Source of the DNA: GCA-003244245 sp049673305 | Lineage (GTDB): Bacteria; Actinomycetota; Actinomycetes; Mycobacteriales; Pseudonocardiaceae | Assembly: GCA_049673305.1 (NCBI GenBank) | Contig: JBATXM010000236.1 | Coordinates: forward strand, 1 to 64,000 | Direction: 5' to 3' | DNA length: 64,000 nt | Shown: positions 35,945 to 43,804 of the stretch, piece by piece | Layout of the letters: each line of letters opens with the position of its first letter | How positions within the stretch are numbered: the first letter of the stretch is position 1 | Made by a program: the position numbers and the translations under genes | Notes under the pieces: generated by a model | What the model was told of the DNA's origin: nothing | Database searches by the model: none | The model's input: the letters and a program-made list of their open reading frames with translations, nothing else

Positions 35945-36112
35945 ATGAAGAAGATGTTGCCGGTCCGGTTCGAGGACTCCGAGATCGACGCGATCCGGGC
36001 GCAGGCAGCTGGCGAGGGCCGCCGCCTGCGGGACTACGTGCATGACGTCCGCATGCTCGCCACCTCAACTCGGACCCAGCGGCTCCATGAGGTGCTCGAC
36101 CACATCCCGTAG
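35945..36112 (+). CDS. Small ribbon-helix-helix-like protein
   Basis: This 55-aa protein begins MKKMLPVRFEDSEIDAIRAQ and continues with a basic helix (GEGRRLRDYVHDVRMLATST). A short beta strand (MLPVRF) followed by two helices fits a ribbon-helix-helix DNA-binding fold, as in stand-alone antitoxins. No toxin gene is adjacent. The ATG is followed by consistent high-GC codons to a TAG at 36112. Confidence 0.55.
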   Translation: MKKMLPVRFEDSEIDAIRAQAAGEGRRLRDYVHDVRMLATSTRTQRLHEVLDHIP

Positions 36113-36823
36113 ATCTTCTCGTGATCAGTCCTGCTGTCACCGAGTTCGATCTCAGGGTTGCTGGGGCCGCAAGAGACTTCGCTAGAAGTACCTATTAGAT
36201 TGAATTGAGTGGCTGTTGCGGTGTTCGGGTCATGGGGTCAGCTGGATGTGTTGTCGGTGTGGCGTAGTAGGCCGGCGAGGCGTTCGAGTTGTGTGGGGGT
36301 GGGGCGTGGGGCGGTGTCCACGATGTGGCGGATGTAGTTGGAGAGCGGCTGGGTGGGCTGTGGGCTTGGGTTGATGTCGGTGGGGGTGGTGTCTGGTTGG
36401 TGGTGGGGCGCTGGCTGTAGGGCGGTGGTGGAGTCATCGGGGAGGTGCGGTGTGTGAGGTTGCTGGCGGCGGGCCAGGGCAGACGCCCCCTTGTGTGGGT
36501 GCGGGCGGGGTTGGCAGTGCCGTGCTAGCCCGATGAGGGCGTGGTGGTATGGGCTGATGGTGAGCGGCTCGGCCTGGTGTTGCGGGTCGTGCGGCGGGGG
36601 GCCGTGGACTGAATTTTGTTACTCTCGGTAGTTGAGTGTGGGCGCGCTGGGTTGCGGGGAGGGAATCAGTGGGTCGCGTGCCAACCCAGGGTTCTTGGGG
36701 TTTCGGCTGATGATGGATGCATGACCCGCACTTCCCCGGAAGGCTGTTATTGCTGTTCAGGACAGGGAAGGCGCGCCGGGGAAGTGGTGGGGAAACTTCC
36801 CCAGCGGGCCGGTGCTTCCCCGT
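36113..36823. other. Boundary region between core-like genes and the conjugative module
   Basis: This 710-bp stretch holds only an open frame without a start codon (36238-36618, minus). Sequence around 36140-36160 faintly resembles a tRNA T-arm (GAGTTCGATCTC), but I could not fold a tRNA. It may mark the left edge of the integrated element. The last 150 bp before the translocase stop show nothing recognisable. Confidence 0.35.
36238..36618 (-). pseudogene. Coding remnant without a start codon
   Basis: The minus strand is open for 380 bp with strong G/C preference at third codon positions. It ends with a plausible helix, LSNYIRHIVDTAPRPTPTQL followed by ERLAGLLRHTDNTSS and a stop. There is no ATG, GTG or TTG initiation codon in frame before the upstream stop at 36619. 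A truncated or frameshifted gene is likely, and the middle is Pro/His-rich. Confidence 0.35.
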
Positions 36824-39028
36824 CTAGTTCCCCACGTCGTCGTCACTCTTTCCGTGGTCGTTGTCGTCACGTTCGGTGAGAGCTTGGGTGATGTCGTCGG
36901 CGCGGACCACGCTGTGGCCGTGGGATTTGCTGATCTCGATGCTTTCGTCGGCGAGCGCGGCTTTGAGGTCGGAGAAGCTCCAGCCCTCGTAGGCGGTCCG
37001 ATTGAGTTCGGCCAGCCGTGTGAGCACCACCTGGGTCCGTACCCGGCGTTCCCCGCGCAGCACCTCGTGGATGTTGGCCAGGTGATCTATCTGCACCGGT
37101 TCGTCGGTGGTCTGTTCAAGGGCCACGTTCACGGTGCGGCCTTGTTTGGCCATCAGGTGGATGGCGCGGGTGATGATGGGGGTGACGTGGTCGGGGGTGT
37201 GGGTTTCGGGGTCGTGGGCGGAGACGTAGTGGGTGCGGACGACGGTGTATTTAGTGTTGGTCCCAAACCCGCTGTTGACGACGCAGGTACCGCGGTCGAT
37301 GTTGTAGCGCAGGTCGGTGGCCCGACCCCCGTCGGCGAAGGCGGGTTTGCCGAGGATCATGTCGTTGGTGGCCTCGTTTCCCACGTGCAGGCAGGCCCGC
37401 ATGCCGTACCGGTCGCGGACCTCGGCGGGCAGGGTCCGGTCGTCGGGGCGTTGGGTGGCAATCAAGAGGTGGATGTTGAACGCGCGGGCCATGTTGAGCA
37501 GGGTTTTCATGGCTAGGGTGGCTCGTCCGCTTTTGCCGCCGACCTGGTCGTCGCCGAAGAGGATGTGGACCTCGTCGATGAACGTGAATAGCGGGTGCAG
37601 CCCGAGGTCTTTGCGGGCGGCCAGGTGTTTGGGTACCTTGTTAGCGCCCGGCGCGTGCGCTTCCAGGGTTTCCGCCCGTCGTTGCATGTCGGTGACCAGC
37701 CAGTCCAGCTGATCCGCGCAGGCGATGATCACGTCGGTGCCCATGCCGACCAGGAGCACGCTGGCGCGGGGGCGAAAGGCGTTCCAGTCGCCGGAGGGTT
37801 TGAAGTTCACGATCCGGATCTCTGCGGTTGGATCCAGGGCGACACCGAGGGCGAGGAGGCGCATGGTGGCGGTTTTGCCTTGTCCGGCGAGGGCGCCGAA
37901 CAGCCAGTTCGTGCTGATCAGCGGCGCGGTGATGGGTTCACCGCGGATGGTCACGCCCCAGGGGACACCGTCGTAGACGTCGACGGTGCCGTGGTGCAGC
38001 AGCGGCCAGGGTGGGGGTGGGCCGTCCAGGGCGCCCTGGTCGGCGACCCACAGATCGAGGATGTTGGCTTGGGGGCCGACTGCGGGCCAGGTCTCCACGT
38101 CCAGCCGCCCCAGGTTCGCGGCCAGCAGCTCTTTGCGGGCGATGACGTCGGAGGCTTTAGTACCGAGGGGCATCCGTAGTTGCACGGCGGTGCCGTGGCC
38201 ATCGCGGCGGGCGGGGATGGTGTGGATGAGTTGGCCTCCGTTTTTGAAGAACCGGTTGAGCGGGGCAATGTTCAAGGTGGCCAGCGCGGTGGTGATCATC
38301 CTTTCGTCGATCCAGGGGTCGGGGTCGTCTTGGTCGGGGTGGAGTAGGAATCCCGCGCCGGGGGTGCGGTCGCGGCCCTCCCAGATCGCGGCGCCCAGCC
38401 AACCGACCGGCGCTGCTTTGAGCAGCCACGGCAGCACAGCCCCGAGCACGCCGAGCACGGTGTAGAGCCCGGCGAGCCAGGGCCACATCTCCGCCCGGTC
38501 AACGTAAGTGTTGATGATCGTGAGGACCCCGGCGAGGACCGCGACCAGGAGGCCGACGACCGTGGCGCGGTGCAGAGCGAGCCCGAGTTTGGCCCAGCGG
38601 GCCGTCGCGTCGGCGCGGATGAGCTCTTGCGCGGTGCGGCGGGTTTCCCGATCTCCGATCAGCCGGGCGGCGCGGGCGTCGGCGCGGAGGTCTCCGTGGG
38701 TGGCCCAGGTCCAGCCTTTGGTGATCCACCGGGCGTGCCCGCGCAGGAAGAACCAGCACAGCCGTGCGGCGTCCCGGGGTGCCTGGCGCACCCGATATTC
38801 CGCAACCGCCCTCAGCCGCGCCGTCCGCGGCGAGTCGGCCGCCCCCCGCGTTGGCCACCGGACTCGCCCAGACAAGAAGGCGAGGTTGTCTTCCTCGGAG
38901 AGCAGTTCCCCGTCCAGCACTGGGGGTGCTGGTGTCACCTCCGCGCCCGTCGTGGGCACCGGCGGTCCAGTCGGGCCCGCGGGCAGGGTCAGGTCGTTTA
39001 CCGATGGTTGTCGTGGGTGGGTGGTCAT
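36824..39028 (-). CDS. FtsK/SpoIIIE-type translocase, TraB-like
   Basis: The 734-aa protein has a soluble N-terminus, two hydrophobic segments (about residues 155-180 and 195-215), and an FtsK-like ATPase with a Walker A region GALAGQGKT near residue 390. A Walker B with LFTFIDEVH near 490 and a sensor segment LLIATQRPDDRTLPAEVRD follow. In actinomycetes such proteins move double-stranded DNA between mycelia during conjugation of plasmids and AICEs. The ATG at 39028 has AGGAAGGA upstream and overlaps the preceding small membrane gene by 4 nt. It is the last gene of a three-gene minus-strand operon. Confidence 0.85.
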   Translation of the reverse strand: MTTHPRQPSVNDLTLPAGPTGPPVPTTGAEVTPAPPVLDGELLSEEDNLAFLSGRVRWPTRGAADSPRTARLRAVAEYRVRQAPRDAARLCWFFLRGHARWITKGWTWATHGDLRADARAARLIGDRETRRTAQELIRADATARWAKLGLALHRATVVGLLVAVLAGVLTIINTYVDRAEMWPWLAGLYTVLGVLGAVLPWLLKAAPVGWLGAAIWEGRDRTPGAGFLLHPDQDDPDPWIDERMITTALATLNIAPLNRFFKNGGQLIHTIPARRDGHGTAVQLRMPLGTKASDVIARKELLAANLGRLDVETWPAVGPQANILDLWVADQGALDGPPPPWPLLHHGTVDVYDGVPWGVTIRGEPITAPLISTNWLFGALAGQGKTATMRLLALGVALDPTAEIRIVNFKPSGDWNAFRPRASVLLVGMGTDVIIACADQLDWLVTDMQRRAETLEAHAPGANKVPKHLAARKDLGLHPLFTFIDEVHILFGDDQVGGKSGRATLAMKTLLNMARAFNIHLLIATQRPDDRTLPAEVRDRYGMRACLHVGNEATNDMILGKPAFADGGRATDLRYNIDRGTCVVNSGFGTNTKYTVVRTHYVSAHDPETHTPDHVTPIITRAIHLMAKQGRTVNVALEQTTDEPVQIDHLANIHEVLRGERRVRTQVVLTRLAELNRTAYEGWSFSDLKAALADESIEISKSHGHSVVRADDITQALTERDDNDHGKSDDDVGN

Positions 39029-39345
39029 CGCCGATCCTTCCTGCGGGTCGGGGTGTGGATGATCTCGGTGACGGAGAACATTCGGGCGATTGCGGCACCG
39101 GCGAATAGCGCCGGCACGCCGAGCGCCACCCCCCATGCCCGAGGGTCGGAGGTGAAGGTCACCACCAACCACTGCACGCCGATGATCACTGCGGTGGTGC
39201 CCAGTGCCCGGGTGAGGTTCCCGCCCATCCGGGTGACCTCCTGGGTCTGCCGCGCCACCCGGTATGCACCGCGAGCACCGCCACGGAACGCGGCCAGGAC
39301 ACCCAGCCCGGCCAACGCCACTACCACGACCAGCACCGCGCTCAT
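39025..39345 (-). CDS. Small membrane protein of the transfer operon
   Basis: The 106-aa protein has hydrophobic segments at about residues 3-21, 45-64 and 70-90, with a basic C-terminus (HTPTRRKDRR). It overlaps the translocase gene and the upstream Cys-rich gene by 4 nt each. It may assist the translocase at the membrane, in the manner of Spd proteins. No family is recognised. Confidence 0.7.
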   Translation of the reverse strand: MSAVLVVVVALAGLGVLAAFRGGARGAYRVARQTQEVTRMGGNLTRALGTTAVIIGVQWLVVTFTSDPRAWGVALGVPALFAGAAIARMFSVTEIIHTPTRRKDRR

Positions 39346-39677
39346 CGGGACTCATCCCCACCCTGGTGGGTGGTGGCCGGGCGGGATTCGTTGCGGCAGC
39401 ACCGCCGGCAGTACCGGTACTCACTGAGCGCTGGGTGTCCATCCCGGGTGAGCGGGTGGCGCCACTGGCTGAACTGGTGGCCCTCGGCTTCGCAGGTGAG
39501 TACCGGCGCGCACGCTGAGCACAGCAACCGCCTACGGCTGCCGAATCGCCACCTCCGTGCGGTGGCGGCGGTCAGCGCGGTGCACTCGTTGGGGTAGTGC
39601 GCCTCGAACGCGGGGCTGCCTAGGGCGTCTCCGCACTGGTCACAGTGGACACTCACACAGGTGTGCACCTGTAGCAT
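39342..39677 (-). CDS. Cys-rich putative zinc-binding protein
   Basis: The 111-aa protein contains three Cys clusters, CDQCG (about residue 13), CSACAPVLTC (about 53) and CRRCC (about 90), with several His. It is probably zinc-binding. It is the first gene of the minus-strand operon leading to the TraB-like translocase and overlaps the next gene by ATGA. The function is unknown. Confidence 0.65.
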   Translation of the reverse strand: MLQVHTCVSVHCDQCGDALGSPAFEAHYPNECTALTAATARRWRFGSRRRLLCSACAPVLTCEAEGHQFSQWRHPLTRDGHPALSEYRYCRRCCRNESRPATTHQGGDESR

Positions 39678-40040
39678 GTTGATCTCCTCGATCGCTCGTC
39701 ATGGGGTGGTGGGGAGACCCGGCTCGGCGACTCTGCTGGCAGGCACGTGACCGCCGGGCCGGGGAATCCTTGAGGTAGTGCCACGTCGCGGTGTTCACCG
39801 CCGTGAAGTGGCGTGCAGCGGGTTTCTGGCTTCTGATCAGCCGATACCGGTTGTCGAGCGGGCTTTCTCGCGGCCTGGAGAGCGGATCTCTGTTCGTTCG
39901 ACGTGGCCCAGCTAACCGTTTACATGGCGCCATATAGCGCTTTAATGTGCCTTAATAGCTGGTCGGTGAAAGGGGTGGATTGTGGCGCGCTAGCGCGTTT
40001 CACCGTCAGCTGTTAGGCCACTGGTGACTAGTCTGAGCGC
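39678..40040. promoter_or_regulatory. Divergent promoter region with two palindromic operators
   Basis: The 363-bp gap lies between the transfer operon and a divergent GntR gene. It contains GGCGCCATATAGCGC (39926-39940) and the perfect 12-bp palindrome CGCGCTAGCGCG (39986-39997). TAGTCT at 40029-40034 could be a -10 box giving a leaderless GntR transcript from 40041. An open frame at 39640-39933 (minus) looks spurious. Confidence 0.5.
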
Positions 40041-40394
40041 GTGCCGATCAACCGCGCCGATCCCACCGCGATCACCGTGCAGATAGCCGAGGATCTCCGG
40101 CGCCGTATCGCCGAGGGTGAATTCGACGAACACCGCCGGATGCCATCGCTGCGGGCGCTCGCGGCTGAGTACGAGGTCGCGGAGCTGACCGCGCATGCCG
40201 CGGTGAAGCAACTGCAGAACGAAGGAGTGATCGTCTCTGCGCCGGGACGGGGCACCTACCTGCGAATCCCCGGCGAGACGCCTGACGCCGATGACCTCGC
40301 TGACCAGGTTGCCGCCTTGGCGCTCGACGTGGCCGACATCCGGCGCCGGCTGGAGCAGTTGGAGCGGCGAAGTGGTGGGTCCGGTCATGAGTGA
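40041..40394 (+). CDS. Short GntR-family regulator
   Basis: The 117-aa protein has an N-terminal winged helix (ITVQIAEDLRRRIAEGEF, LRALAAEYEVAELTAHAAVK, GRGTYLRIP) and then only a coiled-coil tail (about residues 85-115). There is no effector domain. Such short GntR proteins (KorSA-like) often repress conjugation genes. It is divergent from the transfer operon and probably controls it through the palindromes between them. Confidence 0.85.
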   Translation: MPINRADPTAITVQIAEDLRRRIAEGEFDEHRRMPSLRALAAEYEVAELTAHAAVKQLQNEGVIVSAPGRGTYLRIPGETPDADDLADQVAALALDVADIRRRLEQLERRSGGSGHE

Positions 40395-40419
40395 TGTTGG
40401 GGTGCATGCGTACAGAATC

Positions 40420-40474
40420 GTCGTCATGTCCTTTCTTCGGTAGACGACAGCGACGGACGAAGAAGGACAACGAC
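40420..40474 (+). promoter_or_regulatory. Inverted repeat masking a ribosome-binding site
   Basis: GTCGT plus GTCCTTTCTTCG (40420-40439) pairs with CGAAGAAGGAC plus ACGAC (40458-40474), with small internal bulges and an 18-nt loop. The right arm contains the GAAGGA ribosome site of the gene starting at 40476, so an mRNA hairpin would hide it. Confidence 0.5.
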
Positions 40475-40475
40475 A

Positions 40476-41648
40476 ATGTCCATGGACATCCAGACATCGG
40501 CGGACAAGCGCCTTGTCCCCAACGCTGTGCTCGTCCGCTTGCGTGAGGAACTCGGCTGGGGACGGCCGCGTCTGGCCAAGGAATTCGAGTTGATCGGTCG
40601 TCGCCACGGATTCGCCACTCCCGTGCCCGCAGCGATGGAAAAGCAGATTTATCGACTCGAGACTGGTCGTACCGTGCGGCCCACTCCGCTGTATTCGGAG
40701 CTGTACCGTCTCACCTTCAACCGATCCGCGCTGGATCTGTTCGGGGACCTTGCGACCGGGGTCCCGGCGGGCCCCACGTGCACCGCGCGAAGCCATAAGT
40801 TCATCCCGATTTTTATTGGCACGGAAATGGCCGCAACGCTGCTCGCGGCGGGGACATGGAGTCACGTTGACGATCAGTGGACCCCATGCCGGCGTCTCGT
40901 GGTGGACCATCCCGCCGGCCGATGCCATCTCTACCTGTGGCCTTTCGGGGTGGCGCTGTTCCACCTCGTTGAGGAACTCACACTGGAGTCGGTGGCTCAC
41001 CTGTCGGTCTGGCGGCGCGTCACGTACGAGCAGAACATGCGATGGGCACGCGAGGCGCTCCGGGCGCTCACCGGGAGCGAGGTGGCCGGGCAGCTCTACG
41101 TCTTGAGTCTGTACTGGGTGGACCGGCCCGCCTGGCAGGGCCGGGAGCTGGAGACCGCGCTGCGGCTGCTCTGCATCCCCCGCGTGTTGTTGCAGCGAGC
41201 GGAGACGATCGACCAGTCGTGTCTCGCCCCCGCCGCCCTGGTGGAACGGGCTCTGCTCCAGGACGGGTTCGACCATCCCGAACTCGTCGACTTCGGGATG
41301 AAGGGCACCTCGCTGGGCTACGCCTCATGGTCTGGCGTCGTGTACTACCCAACAGCGCGAGATCGGGCGTTGCGGGAAGATGAGCTCATCACCTGTGAGC
41401 TGTCCGTGCAAGCTGTGTGGGCCTACTGTGATCACCTTCGGCGGCACGTCGAAAACGGAGTTGATCCCGTCGTGCCCGCCGAGTTCGGTTGGCGTTTTCT
41501 TCGTGGCGTTCGATCCCGACTGACCACGGAACGAGCGCAGGAAACGTCCCAACACCGCTCGATGCGTGACGCCGTGGTACAAACCAGCGGTCTGGATCGG
41601 CACCTGACCCAGGCACTGGAGATCCTTCGAGAATGCGACAAGACATGA
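40476..41648 (+). CDS. Helix-turn-helix protein of unknown function
   Basis: The 390-aa protein has an N-terminal XRE-like region (AVLVRLREELGWGRPRLAKE, then a Lys/Gln-rich turn and YRLETGRTVRPTPLY, about residues 17-70). About 320 residues without a recognised domain follow, with many aromatic and acidic residues (for example HLYLWPFGVALFHLVEEL). It looks like an actinomycete regulator with a ligand-sensing body. The ATG overlaps nothing, and its ribosome site lies in a hairpin. The stop overlaps the next gene by 4 nt, so the two are probably co-translated. Confidence 0.7.
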   Translation: MSMDIQTSADKRLVPNAVLVRLREELGWGRPRLAKEFELIGRRHGFATPVPAAMEKQIYRLETGRTVRPTPLYSELYRLTFNRSALDLFGDLATGVPAGPTCTARSHKFIPIFIGTEMAATLLAAGTWSHVDDQWTPCRRLVVDHPAGRCHLYLWPFGVALFHLVEELTLESVAHLSVWRRVTYEQNMRWAREALRALTGSEVAGQLYVLSLYWVDRPAWQGRELETALRLLCIPRVLLQRAETIDQSCLAPAALVERALLQDGFDHPELVDFGMKGTSLGYASWSGVVYYPTARDRALREDELITCELSVQAVWAYCDHLRRHVENGVDPVVPAEFGWRFLRGVRSRLTTERAQETSQHRSMRDAVVQTSGLDRHLTQALEILRECDKT

Positions 41649-42202
41649 CGGTGACCACACACAAACCGGTACTCGTAGTGGTGGATGTGCAAAACGGGTT
41701 CATCACCGACCACTCGCGACCCGTGGTTCCGGTCATTGTCGATTTAGTGCGCCGGTGGCAAGCCGCTCACGGCGAGGTCGTTTTCAGTCGATACCTCAAC
41801 TACCCCAACAGCCCTTTTGAGCGGCTCATCGGATGGACCAAGATGGCCAGCGGCCCGGAAACCGAACTCGTCGCCGAACTCGCCCCCTACGTCGGCCCGC
41901 ACACACCCGTCATCGACAAACACATCTACACGCTGTTCACCCCCGAGGGCACCCACCTGGTCCACGAACGTGGGTGGACCGATCTCTACCTCTGTGGCAT
42001 CGACACCGACAGCTGCGTCCTCAAAACCGCCGCCGACGCTTTCGAGCGAGACCTCACGCCCTGGATCCTCCAGGACGCCTGCGCCAGCCACGCCGGCCCG
42101 GAAGCCCACAACGCCGGCCTGTTCCTCGCCAGACGATTCATCGGTGCCAACCAGATCATTCCCACCACCGGTCTCCCCGAGTCCGTCCTCGCTCCTGTCT
42201 GA
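41645..42202 (+). CDS. Isochorismatase-family cysteine hydrolase
   Basis: The 185-aa protein has the catalytic triad of the family: Asp14 in VVDVQNGF, Lys92 in VIDKHIYT and Cys124 in GIDTDSCVLKT. It would hydrolyse an amide or ether bond of a small substrate such as a nicotinamide-like compound; the substrate is unknown. I chose the ATG overlapping the upstream stop (ATGA). An ATG 12 nt earlier is possible. Coupling to the upstream regulator suggests a shared function. Confidence 0.88.
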   Translation: MTVTTHKPVLVVVDVQNGFITDHSRPVVPVIVDLVRRWQAAHGEVVFSRYLNYPNSPFERLIGWTKMASGPETELVAELAPYVGPHTPVIDKHIYTLFTPEGTHLVHERGWTDLYLCGIDTDSCVLKTAADAFERDLTPWILQDACASHAGPEAHNAGLFLARRFIGANQIIPTTGLPESVLAPV

Positions 42203-42257
42203 TCGTGACGAAGCGTCCCCGCAGGCCCCCGACCCCGCCGTAACCCGGTCCTGGTCC

Positions 42258-42854
42258 TTAGGTGGGTTGGTCGCGTAGCGCGGTGCGCAGTGCCGCGAAA
42301 ACGTCGAACTCCCGGCACAGTCGCCGCGCGTCCGCCTCAGGCGGGTGAGTCCAGGTGATCGGCCCGTGCTCGGTCATGGTGGGCGGCAACGCCAGGGTGC
42401 CGGTGGCCCGGTGCACCCAGGCCGGCCAGGGCAGCGCTCCCTCGGCGCACCGCCCGGCCAGCAGCACCCAGTGCTCCGGCGTCTCAGGGTGAATCAGCGT
42501 GGGTGGGGGGCGGTGGTGGTTGAGGATCCCGGTGACCTGCGCGGCCAACAGCACGGGGATGGCCAAGGCCACGGTGTCGGGTTCCAGAGTCAGCCACACC
42601 TGGTGACCGCATACGGTGACCGGCCAGCCCCACGCCTGATAGCAAACCCCGGCGACCAGTGGGTCTGTCTCGCCGTGGATGCCCTCATGCGGGGACGATG
42701 TGGGTGGGGGATTGGCGGCGCGGTGGTTGGTCATGCACAGGGGGCGGGGCATGCCGTGGCCGGGGGTGAGCGTCTCCCCGAGGTCCGGCGCGGGCACAGA
42801 TCCAGTCGGCGCCTGCTCCTGCCGCTGCTCCGCGGCCTCGGTGTGCTCTGTCAT
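42258..42854 (-). CDS. Primase/polymerase-like accessory protein (tentative)
   Basis: The 198-aa protein has a variable N-terminus and then a conserved-looking body: CYQAWGWPVTVCGHQVWLTL, PEHWVLLAGRC, LPWPAWVHRATGTLALPPTM and the C-terminal LCREFDVFAALRTALRD. I associate this pattern with short proteins of actinomycete mobile elements annotated as bifunctional primase/polymerase-like. No catalytic acidic triad was confirmed. The ATG at 42854 overlaps the stop of a small upstream frame. Confidence 0.6.
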   Translation of the reverse strand: MTEHTEAAEQRQEQAPTGSVPAPDLGETLTPGHGMPRPLCMTNHRAANPPPTSSPHEGIHGETDPLVAGVCYQAWGWPVTVCGHQVWLTLEPDTVALAIPVLLAAQVTGILNHHRPPPTLIHPETPEHWVLLAGRCAEGALPWPAWVHRATGTLALPPTMTEHGPITWTHPPEADARRLCREFDVFAALRTALRDQPT

Positions 42855-43057
42855 GTCCTGTCTCCGGTGGGCAACAGTGGGCGTGCCCGGGTCGCGGGCC
42901 GATGAAGGATTCTTGGGTGGATCACGGCGGGACCGAGGGCCGTCGGGTGCGCCTCGGGCCCACAGGTGCCCGGGTCCGGCCATCCGCCCCCGGGCACCTG
43001 TGGGAAGGAGGCGGGGGGACGGCCGGGGTCTGGCGTGGCGCGGTGAAGGTGAGTCAT
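42851..43057 (-). CDS. Possible 68-aa protein coupled to the primase-like gene
   Basis: The frame starts MTHLHRATPD and is Pro/Arg-rich. Its TGA overlaps the ATG of the following gene (ATGA), the arrangement used by many real pairs here. There is no recognisable fold and only a weak ribosome site, so it may be non-coding. Confidence 0.3.
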   Translation of the reverse strand: MTHLHRATPDPGRPPASFPQVPGGGWPDPGTCGPEAHPTALGPAVIHPRILHRPATRARPLLPTGDRT

Positions 43058-43095
43058 CTGTCCGTGCCACGCTCTGGGGGCGCGATGCCGGTGTG

Positions 43096-43497
43096 TCATC
43101 GGGAGTGGCTCGGCGATGTGCTTTCCCGGGTGCAGCGCTCGCACCCGGTGGGGAGGGGAGGGCCGATCGCCACTGTTCGGCTGCCCCGGGCATACAGCAG
43201 CCAGTCGGGTTGGCGCAGCCAGTGACTCGCCTCGAGGTGCACCCAACAGCGCCGACGACGCAATCCGAACACCGCACCCGGACGACGACATGACCGGCAA
43301 CGACCCCGGTGATCCACCGGGTGGGCCAGGAGCAGGGCATATAGCGCGCCGCTGACTCGGCACCGCAGCGAGCCGATCCCGTCTTCAGCGCCAATCCCGG
43401 CGCGCACACCATCGGCCAAGGTCCGCCGCAGCACCGTGCACATGAAGTCATAGCTGGCCCGGTACTCCGAGGCGCCATGGCGGAGTATCGGCCTCAC
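43096..43497 (-). CDS. Cys-rich mobile-element protein, copy A
   Basis: The 133-aa protein is a paralogue of the product at 44557-45099. Shared features are a helical N-terminus (YDFMCTVLRR), SLRCRVSGALYALLLAHPVD, the Cys pair GRCRSCRR and a terminal WLRQPDWLLY. The Cys residues suggest zinc binding. The GTG start overlaps the stop of a 42-aa upstream gene by 4 nt. Both copies sit divergently from a GntR gene. The function is unknown. Confidence 0.7.
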   Translation of the reverse strand: MRPILRHGASEYRASYDFMCTVLRRTLADGVRAGIGAEDGIGSLRCRVSGALYALLLAHPVDHRGRCRSCRRPGAVFGLRRRRCWVHLEASHWLRQPDWLLYARGSRTVAIGPPLPTGCERCTRESTSPSHSR

Positions 43498-43622
43498 GCC
43501 CCCACCGTCTGCCCGGCCGCCGTCGGCAGCTGGGGTGGCGTGCGGAGGTCTGGCCCGCAGGGTCGCCTGCTCCCTGTCGCGCCGTGCCGCGTCCTACGGT
43601 CGTTGACCAGGATGATCGTCAT
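43494..43622 (-). CDS. Small protein preceding Cys-rich copy A
   Basis: The 42-aa frame begins MTIILVNDRRTR and overlaps the next gene by GTGA. Its N-terminus matches MTSTLVNDRGAR in the equivalent gene of the second cassette (45077-45379), which supports translation of both. The rest is Pro-rich and diverged. It may be a degenerate copy. Confidence 0.5.
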   Translation of the reverse strand: MTIILVNDRRTRHGATGSRRPCGPDLRTPPQLPTAAGQTVGA

Positions 43623-43641
43623 CTCACGCCACCTCGCTCAT

Positions 43642-43719
43642 GGCACCATATGGCACCCTATTGTGCTTCTACACTCGCACCTCGGCGTGAGGGAAGTCAA
43701 TAGAGCGCGCCATATATGC
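43642..43719. promoter_or_regulatory. CCATAT-centred operator boxes upstream of gntR
   Basis: GGCACCATATGGCACC (43642-43657) and GCGCGCCATATATGC (43705-43719) lie between the divergent copy-A operon and its GntR gene. A related box, GGCGCCATATAGCGC, occurs at 39926-39940 in the other GntR divergent region. They are likely binding sites for these regulators. Confidence 0.45.
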
Positions 43720-43804
43720 TTGGTGGGTGGCTGCCCAGGGAAGGTGACGCCTGACAGTGGCCGCGCTGAGTCTCGTATCGGGCGTCGCGGAGGGAGGCGA
43801 GGGC

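Noticed and set aside
36130..36165. tRNA T-arm-like sequence as an attachment site
   Set aside because: GAGTTCGATCTC resembles a T-arm, but no acceptor, D or anticodon arms could be paired around it.
39640..39933. 97-codon minus-strand frame
   Set aside because: The composition is Arg/Pro/His-rich and unlike a protein, and it crosses the operator region. The Cys-rich gene downstream has its own start.
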